Origin: an uncultured Veillonellaceae bacterium
Lineage (GTDB): Bacteria > Bacillota > Negativicutes > Veillonellales > Negativicoccaceae
Length of the DNA stretch: 9,688 bases
Assembly (NCBI GenBank): GCA_900556745.1
Contig: USPU01000031.1
Coordinates: 1 to 9,688, forward strand
Direction of reading: 5' to 3'
Shown: positions 4,854 to 9,688 of the stretch, piece by piece
Numbering within the stretch: position 1 is the first letter of the stretch
Layout of the letters: every line of letters starts with the position of its first letter
Notes under the pieces: model-generated
What the model was told of the DNA's origin: nothing
What the model saw: the letters and a program-made list of their open reading frames with translations, nothing else
Databases searched by the model: none
Translations under genes and position numbers: made by a program

Positions 4854-5698
4854 ACCGGATCCTCCTTTGCGACCGACTCGACCAAACGGCGAGCCAGTTC
4901 CGTATTCAGTTGATGACCGGACTTGCGCGCAATGATATGCGCTTTCAACGGTCCCGCCAAGGCCAGATCACCGATCACGTCGAGAATCTTGTGGCGCACT
5001 ACTTCGTTCGGGTATCGCAATTCGGAAAGCACTTCCGTCGGCGAATACACCACGGCGTTTTCCAGCGTCCCGCCGCGCCCCAGTCCCATCTTGCGCAGTT
5101 GCTCCAACTCTTCCGTAAAACCGATCGTGCGCGCCCGCATAATGCTGTTCCGGTAATTTTCCGTCGTGATTTCAATATCCATCGCCTGCAGCCGCAGTAA
5201 CGGATGATCTTCTTTTTCGGCCAGGAAGGTAACGCGAAAACCGTCATACGGCAAGGCGACAATAAATCGGTCATTCGGCGTATCGTACACACCGACACTT
5301 TTGGTCACGGGTAAATAGCGGCGTTCCGCATCTTGCGTCATGATTCCCGCTTCGTCCAGCAGACCCACGAATACCGCCGCGCTGCCGTCACCGACCGGCG
5401 GTTCCACCGAGTCCAGTTCCACGATGATATTACCGATCTCCAGCGCCCGAATCGCGCTCAGAACATGCTCGACGGTCGTCACCATGACCGCTCCGTTTTC
5501 GAGCGTCGTCGCCCGCATCGTATTCGTCACATAACGAATCTGCGCAGGAACTGTATCGTTTTCCGAGATGTCCGTGCGGCGAAACCGAATCCCGCTATCC
5601 ACCGGCGCGGGGACAAACGAAAGCCGCACCGGCTGCCCGGAGTGTAAACCGATCCCCGAGTAGGTCACTTTTTTGGCGATTGTTTGTTGTAAACTCAT
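4850..5698 (-). CDS. lpxC: UDP-3-O-acyl-N-acetylglucosamine deacetylase LpxC
   Basis: LpxC is the zinc-dependent deacetylase that makes the committed step of lipid A synthesis. The 282-residue product starts [25 protein letters not shown] (74-78) holds Glu77 and zinc ligand His78. [10 protein letters not shown] (235-244) gives His236 and Asp240, and KSGHQLN (259-265) gives His262, the expected catalytic and zinc-binding set. The PPVGDGSA loop (100-107) is also typical. The frame can be read 12 codons further up to a TTG at 5734, but I take the ATG at 5696-5698. It has AAGGAG at ideal spacing, matches the family N-terminus, and the promoter's expected start point lies only about ten bases before the TTG. 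It heads the lpxC-fabZ-lpxA operon. Confidence 0.96.
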   Translation of the reverse strand: MSLQQTIAKKVTYSGIGLHSGQPVRLSFVPAPVDSGIRFRRTDISENDTVPAQIRYVTNTMRATTLENGAVMVTTVEHVLSAIRALEIGNIIVELDSVEPPVGDGSAAVFVGLLDEAGIMTQDAERRYLPVTKSVGVYDTPNDRFIVALPYDGFRVTFLAEKEDHPLLRLQAMDIEITTENYRNSIMRARTIGFTEELEQLRKMGLGRGGTLENAVVYSPTEVLSELRYPNEVVRHKILDVIGDLALAGPLKAHIIARKSGHQLNTELARRLVESVAKEDPV

Positions 5699-5703
5699 CC
5701 GGA

Positions 5704-5709
5704 CTCCTT
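5704..5709 (-). promoter_or_regulatory. Ribosome binding site fixing the lpxC start
   Basis: AAGGAG lies five bases before the ATG at 5698. It supports that start over the upstream in-frame TTG, which has no comparable site. Confidence 0.85.
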
Positions 5710-5750
5710 GCGTTGCAAATTTAATAATTGACAAATTAGTCTATTTATTA

Positions 5751-5779
5751 AGTATAACGAAAAACAACCTCGGAAACAA
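5751..5779 (-). promoter_or_regulatory. Sigma-70-type promoter of lpxC-fabZ-lpxA
   Basis: On the minus strand TTGTTT (5774-5779) and TATACT (5751-5756) are separated by exactly 17 bases. The predicted start near 5744 leaves a leader of about 45 bases, AT-rich and without an evident hairpin. The promoter lies just beyond the terminator of the preceding aminotransferase gene, so this is a clean operon boundary. Confidence 0.78.
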
Positions 5780-5790
5780 GTTTCAGGGCA

Positions 5791-5821
5791 AAGAAAAAGT
5801 TCCGCCGAAGCGGAACTTTTT
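5791..5821 (-). terminator. Rho-independent terminator with UUCG loop
   Basis: Minus-strand AAAAAGTTCCGC-TTCG-GCGGAACTTTTT is a perfect 12-bp stem (arms 5810-5821 and 5794-5805) with the very stable UUCG tetraloop and a T-rich tail. Its first base pairs fall in the TAA stop of the aminotransferase. The A/T-flanked symmetry could also stop transcription from the other strand. Confidence 0.92.
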
Positions 5822-7070
5822 ACGCGTGTTCGACTTGTTCCCAGGCCGCTTTGAGTTTGGTCGCAATGCCCGGCATCTTTGCTTTGGTCACCGCGCACAC
5901 CGCCAAACGCACACCGGCTTTCAACGGCACGGGGAAAATATTATCCCGGTTCATCAGCGCGCAAACCGCTTTTGAATCACGGCTCGGCACGCTCAGGAAA
6001 AAGCCGGCGCGATACGGTAAAACCGGCAGTTCCACCTCCGCCGCTTCCTGCATGAAGAGCGCGGCGCGATCACGGATAAGCGCGAAATATTCCGCCTGTT
6101 CCGCTTGGAACTGTTGCAAAAGTTTCGCATCCTGACTGATCGTGACCAGTGTTTGCATGCCGGCCCGATTGATATTCGACCAGGTCGCCCGACTCGTATA
6201 TTGGTTGATGTCTTTAAATTCCTGCGCGATTTGCGGCGAAGACGTGATGCCGATCATCGCGCCGATACGCTGTCCGTACATGGTAAATCCTTTGGACATG
6301 CTGTAGCAAACGACCACGAGCAAATTCTCGGGCAAATTCTCGAAGTGACGGAAAAAGCTCCGCGATGTTTCTTCATCGCCCGCGAAATCCAAGTATGAAA
6401 CATCGACGAGGAGGATCACATGTTTCTCCGGACGCGCCGCGACTTCTTTCAGCGTTCCCAACGCCTGCTGCCAGTCTTCGTCGGAAAGGCTGTAGCCGGT
6501 CGGATTGTGCGCCGGCGTGTTCAAAATCACGAGCACCTGATCCTGACGCTCCGCGATCGCTTCCACATGCTGCGCGAAATCGTCCTGATTCCATTGCAGA
6601 TCATCGGTAAACAAGCGGAAGGTGCGAAGTTTGCGACCGTTGTCATTGCAAAGCACGCTGTACGCGCCCCAGTACCAGTCGCTGGTCAACACTTCATCGC
6701 CCCATTCGGTGTAATTATGAATGGTGTTGTGAATGCCGCCGGTGCCGCCGGCCGTGGCCACCGCCGCAATCTCCGCCGCGGGTCGGTACGCGCCGAAACA
6801 ACGATTCTGCACTTCGGTGAGAAAATCCGGCAGGCCCGCGATCGGCGCGTATTGAATCACATCACGCATCGAAAGGCCGCGGTATACTTTCTCTACCGTC
6901 GGCAGACACACCAGATCTTCATTCTCGTCCAAAATCGCGCCGATGGTCGCGTTGGTTACTTTTTCTTTACCATATTTCTGCGCCGCTTTGACCGCCGCAT
7001 CATTGGCGCCGAAAATCACATCATTCGCCTTTTTCCCATAGGCTTGCGGTGCTGCTACACTTATCGTCAT
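5820..7070 (-). CDS. Class I/II PLP-dependent aminotransferase (AspC/TyrB-like)
   Basis: This is a 416-residue fold-type I aminotransferase, probably moving the amino group between an amino acid and a 2-oxo acid in the cytoplasm. The substrate (aspartate or an aromatic amino acid) is not fixed by sequence reading. Visible landmarks are the phosphate-binding turn AGGTGGIHNT (107-116), TSDWYWGAY (129-137) with an aromatic ring-stacking position, NTPAHNPTGYS (184-194, Asn189), VDVSYLDF (222-229, Asp223 and Tyr226), and CYSMSKGF (255-262) with Schiff-base Lys260. Arg268 follows in YGQRIGAM, and AGVRLAV (385-391) has Arg388 as the likely substrate carboxylate-binding arginine. These match the AspC set Asn194, Asp222, Tyr225, Lys258, Arg266 and Arg386. 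It has its own promoter and terminator, so it is a one-gene unit between the two-component operon and the lipid A operon, with no evident functional link to either. Confidence 0.9.
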   Translation of the reverse strand: MTISVAAPQAYGKKANDVIFGANDAAVKAAQKYGKEKVTNATIGAILDENEDLVCLPTVEKVYRGLSMRDVIQYAPIAGLPDFLTEVQNRCFGAYRPAAEIAAVATAGGTGGIHNTIHNYTEWGDEVLTSDWYWGAYSVLCNDNGRKLRTFRLFTDDLQWNQDDFAQHVEAIAERQDQVLVILNTPAHNPTGYSLSDEDWQQALGTLKEVAARPEKHVILLVDVSYLDFAGDEETSRSFFRHFENLPENLLVVVCYSMSKGFTMYGQRIGAMIGITSSPQIAQEFKDINQYTSRATWSNINRAGMQTLVTISQDAKLLQQFQAEQAEYFALIRDRAALFMQEAAEVELPVLPYRAGFFLSVPSRDSKAVCALMNRDNIFPVPLKAGVRLAVCAVTKAKMPGIATKLKAAWEQVEHA

Positions 7071-7102
7071 GACTATCCCTCGCTTCCTTCAAATTGCCTA
7101 TT

Positions 7103-7111
7103 ATTATAGCA
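7103..7111 (-). promoter_or_regulatory. Extended -10 promoter of the aminotransferase gene
   Basis: Minus-strand TGCTATAAT is a perfect TGn-TATAAT extended -10 (hexamer 7103-7108). No clear -35 hexamer sits at 16-18 bases, consistent with that promoter class. The leader is about 25-30 bases, with GAGGG before the ATG at 7070. Confidence 0.72.
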
Positions 7112-7190
7112 CACTTGTCCGCATGCGATGCATTTTGAGCGGAGTAAAGCGGGTCCTGCGCGCTTGTTTCCAGACGATGCATTTCGGCGC

Positions 7191-7223
7191 AAAAAAACAG
7201 CCGTCTTAGTAAGGCGGCTGTTT
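7191..7223 (-). terminator. Rho-independent terminator of the two-component operon
   Basis: Minus-strand AAACAGCCGCCTT-ACT-AAGACGGCTGTTT forms a 13-position stem with one C-A mismatch (arms 7211-7223 and 7195-7207), ending in seven T residues (7191-7197). It starts two bases after the kinase stop codon. Confidence 0.92.
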
Positions 7224-7225
7224 AC

Positions 7226-9010
7226 CTATTTCGTTACGACGTGGGAAACGTCGCCGTCGTTCGTCACATCGTCAGCGCTTTGCGTTTTTTCGGTTTCCTT
7301 TGCGTCGGGTTGCTTTTTCGGTAAGGTTACCGTAATCGCGGTGCCTTCTTTCGGCTGACTCGCCAAGGTCAATTCGCCATGGTGCAAGGCGACGATATGC
7401 TTGACAATCGCCAAGCCCAAACCGGAACCGCCGGTCTCTTTCGAGCGGCTTTGTTCCACGCGATAAAAACGTTCGAAAATATAGTTTTGTTGTTCAATGG
7501 GAATACCGACGCCGGTATCTTTTACCGTCAATGTAACGTCGTCTTCACCGTCGCGGATGGTCACATCCACGCTGCCGCCTTCGCGATTATATTTGACCGC
7601 ATTATCCGCTAAATTCAAGACGAGTTCAAAAAGCAGACGGGCGTCGCCGAAAACGTAGCCCCGATCACCGTGCACCCGCATCCGGATATTCTTTTTCTCG
7701 GACTGCATTTCCAAAAGATCGGTCACCTGCTCGGCAATGTAGTGAAGCGACACATTTTGCCATTGATACGGTTCATTCGCCTCTTCAATGCGTGACAGAC
7801 GCATGATGTTTTGAATGAGTCCCAGCAGGCGATTTGATTCCTGAATCATCCGCCGCGCAAAGTTCTTCACTTCGTCGGCATTATGATACAGGCCGTTCAA
7901 AAGCAGTTCGGCGTAGCCGCGAATCGAAGTGAGCGGCGTATTCAATTCATGCGAAACATTCGCCGAAAATTCGCGACGACGTTGTTCCGCCAAGGCGGTT
8001 TCCGTCACATCGCGAACGACCAGCAATACGGTAAAGTCATCATTACTGCTTTCCGTGCGGCGGGCGCGCACGCGATAGATCCGCTCGCACAAAGTAAGCT
8101 CGGTGGACGATTCGCCGGTTTTCATGGCGTCCTGAATGCAGGTCAGCCACGCGGAGCTCTGATCCAACGCGGCCGCGCTTTGGCCGTGCACATCGCTTGT
8201 TAATTGGAAGATCTTGGCCGTGACATTGTTGTAGTCCAAGATGGATTGTCCGCGATCCAGCAAAATGACGCCTTCCGTAAGCGTATCCATCATGTGACGG
8301 GTGCGGCTGCGCTCGTCATTAATTTCATCAATATAATGCGAAATGTTTTCCTGCTGCGCACGTGTTCTCGCTAAGATGGGATCGAGTTCCGGCACGCCGA
8401 GCATATAAGGCACCGGTTGCCCCGAGATCATCGCATCGACCGCTTCCCCCGCCTGACGCAAAGGTTGCAAAAGATGCCGCGTCAAGTAACCGGCCAGGAA
8501 GAAGCAAGCGATCAGGATGACCGCCAGTACACCTAAAACGCCCGGTAACGCGCGTTGCATAATCGCCAATAAGCTGCCGCGATCCACCGCCGTACGCAGA
8601 ACGGATCCGTCGTCCAAACGCAGCGCATAGTATGAAGTTTCCCGCGCCAACGTACCGGATTCCCGGCGGCTCGCGCCTTCGCCATGGGCCAAGGCGGCCT
8701 TGACTTCTTCGCGTTCCAGATGATTTTCCATTTGGTCCGCGTTGTAAGCCGATTCAAAACGTACCTTACCGGCCGCATCAATCCAGGTTACGCGCGTCAT
8801 GTCGTCAATACCGGCCACCGATGCCGCCAGCCAGTCGACCGGTACCGGTTGATTGCGCATGCCGTCTGCCAATACGGTCGTCATCTGTTGGAGATGCGTT
8901 TCCGCTTCTTTACGGACACCGGAATAGTAAAACCACATGCTTGCCAGTAAAGTCAACAGCACCGCTACGATGCTGATGCTTACCAACGCGGAGTAAATAC
9001 TTTTTTTCAT
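7226..9010 (-). CDS. Membrane sensor histidine kinase, PhoR-type (HAMP-PAS-HisKA-HATPase)
   Basis: This is a 594-residue sensor kinase that should autophosphorylate and pass phosphate to the response regulator encoded just upstream. Residues 7-29 form the first membrane helix. About 30-152 is an extracytoplasmic sensor domain, and 154-176 (PGVLGVLAVILIACFFLAGYL) is the second membrane helix. A HAMP linker (about 177-230) and a PAS-like domain (about 236-335, TLTEGVILLDRGQSILDYN) follow. HisKA has the phospho-acceptor His354 in SHELNTPL. The ATPase domain shows NLADNAVKYN (466-475), DTGVGIP (498-504) and GGSGLGLAIV (527-536). This is the PhoR/WalK-like architecture, but the signal cannot be told. 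Oddly, about 30 residues of polar, charged, low-complexity tail (565-594) extend past the ATPase fold. The ATG overlaps the regulator's stop as ATGA (9007-9010). Confidence 0.94.
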   Translation of the reverse strand: MKKSIYSALVSISIVAVLLTLLASMWFYYSGVRKEAETHLQQMTTVLADGMRNQPVPVDWLAASVAGIDDMTRVTWIDAAGKVRFESAYNADQMENHLEREEVKAALAHGEGASRRESGTLARETSYYALRLDDGSVLRTAVDRGSLLAIMQRALPGVLGVLAVILIACFFLAGYLTRHLLQPLRQAGEAVDAMISGQPVPYMLGVPELDPILARTRAQQENISHYIDEINDERSRTRHMMDTLTEGVILLDRGQSILDYNNVTAKIFQLTSDVHGQSAAALDQSSAWLTCIQDAMKTGESSTELTLCERIYRVRARRTESSNDDFTVLLVVRDVTETALAEQRRREFSANVSHELNTPLTSIRGYAELLLNGLYHNADEVKNFARRMIQESNRLLGLIQNIMRLSRIEEANEPYQWQNVSLHYIAEQVTDLLEMQSEKKNIRMRVHGDRGYVFGDARLLFELVLNLADNAVKYNREGGSVDVTIRDGEDDVTLTVKDTGVGIPIEQQNYIFERFYRVEQSRSKETGGSGLGLAIVKHIVALHHGELTLASQPKEGTAITVTLPKKQPDAKETEKTQSADDVTNDGDVSHVVTK

Positions 9011-9688
9011 CGTTCTTCACCCAGTTTGTAGCCGACACCGCGTATCGTTTGAATCATGCTTCCCGCGTCGCCAAGTTTTTGGCGCAAGCTCATAATATGC
9101 ATGTCGACCGTACGACTTTCAATGAAATGCGTAATTTCCCAAACGTGTTCCATAATTTGTTCGCGGGAAAGAACGATTTCTTTATTCAGCAACAGGTACG
9201 CGAGCAACTCGAATTCCTTGGCCGTAAGCGTCACATCTTCGCCGTCCACCTGCACGCGATAGCGTTTACGATCCAGGCGGATCGGTCCGCATTCATACAC
9301 ATCACCTGCGAATGCGCGGTAGCCCTGGCGCCGTAATACGGCGCGCACGCGGGAAATCATTTCCATAATCCCGAACGGTTTGCGAATGTAATCGTCCGCG
9401 CCGATATCGAGACCTGTGATGACATCATATTCCGCGCTCTTGGCCGTCACTAAAATCACCATGACGCCGTCGTACGCCGCATGGCTCCGTAATTTGCGCA
9501 AAATCGTTAAGCCGTCGTCGCCGGGTAACATAATATCGAGCAATATCAGATCCGGCACTTTTTCTTCCAGCGCCGCAAACAATTCTTCGCCCGACTCGAA
9601 TTTACCGACTTCATACTGCTGGCTCTCCAGCGCATACACCATGAGGTCACGAATATTTTCATCGTCTTCTACACAATAAATTAAAGCC
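9007..9688 (-). CDS. OmpR/PhoB-family response regulator (start beyond right edge)
   Basis: This is the DNA-binding partner of the kinase. The frame is open to the window edge: bases 9688-9643 add ALIYCVEDDENIRDL before an internal Met (9642), so that Met is not the start. ALIYCVEDDE is the receiver's first strand with its acidic pair, and only one or two residues are probably missing. The receiver (about 1-118 of the visible 226) has LLDIMLPG with the phospho-acceptor Asp, LVTAK with the switch Thr, and RKPFG with the conserved Lys. The C-terminal winged helix (about 128-226) shows LTAKEFELLAYLLLNKE, SREQIMEHVW, SRTVDMHIMSLRQKLG and IQTIRGVGYKLG. No phosphate-transport genes are visible, so I do not assign phoB. 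Confidence 0.94.
   Translation of the reverse strand, partial: ALIYCVEDDENIRDLMVYALESQQYEVGKFESGEELFAALEEKVPDLILLDIMLPGDDGLTILRKLRSHAAYDGVMVILVTAKSAEYDVITGLDIGADDYIRKPFGIMEMISRVRAVLRRQGYRAFAGDVYECGPIRLDRKRYRVQVDGEDVTLTAKEFELLAYLLLNKEIVLSREQIMEHVWEITHFIESRTVDMHIMSLRQKLGDAGSMIQTIRGVGYKLGEER

Noticed and set aside
6420..7109. 229-codon plus-strand reading frame.
   Set aside because: It is antisense to the aminotransferase, whose catalytic residues are all in place; the frame is a composition effect.
9643..9688. Met at 9642 as the response regulator start.
   Set aside because: The frame continues to the edge with ALIYCVEDDE, the receiver's first strand and acidic pair, so the true start lies outside the window.
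1..9688. CRISPR arrays, tRNA or rRNA genes.
   Set aside because: No regularly spaced repeats, tRNA cloverleaf or rRNA segments were seen on either strand.

Overview
This window looks like a Negativicutes chromosome (the LPS-making, Gram-negative-type Firmicutes such as Megasphaera, Veillonella or Dialister relatives). It carries a lipid A gene set in the order lpxC-fabZ-lpxA-lpxI-lpxB, using LpxI rather than LpxH. Base composition is moderate, Shine-Dalgarno sites are strong and Firmicutes-like, and a PhoB/PhoR-type two-component pair lies beside it. The genus is inferred from gene content only. Every gene I can support is on the minus strand, so transcription runs from high to low coordinates.

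Layout, in transcription order. (1) 9688-7191: a two-component operon of an OmpR/PhoB-type response regulator (start beyond the window edge) and a membrane histidine kinase, joined by a 4-base ATGA overlap and closed by a strong terminator. (2) 7111-5791: a single-gene unit for a class I PLP aminotransferase, with an extended -10 promoter and a UUCG-loop terminator. (3) 5779-3378: a good sigma-70-type promoter, then lpxC, fabZ (ATGA overlap), an AT-rich 170-base gap, lpxA and a GC-rich terminator. (4) 3394-1691: about 1.7 kb of AT-rich accessory DNA inside the lipid A cluster. It holds two related remnants of a phage head-protein (MuF/SPP1 gp7-type) C-terminal linker, three small orphan genes, a complete but frameshifted Bacterial-toxin-50-like (Ntox50) domain, a probable immunity gene overlapping the toxin end, and two tandem terminators. 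Short direct repeats tie the pieces together, and one of them shares an arm of the lpxA terminator. (5) 1504-1: a candidate promoter with a 7+7 inverted repeat, then lpxI and the first 209 codons of lpxB.

How it works together. LpxA, LpxC, LpxI and LpxB catalyse steps of the lipid A pathway from UDP-GlcNAc to the disaccharide. LpxD is not in this window. FabZ serves fatty acid elongation that supplies the 3-hydroxyacyl-ACP donors. The unusual part is the toxin/immunity cassette debris between lpxA and lpxI. With its terminators it should uncouple lpxI-lpxB from lpxC-fabZ-lpxA, so the second half probably needs its own promoter. The cassette identification rests on motif recognition by eye, not a search.
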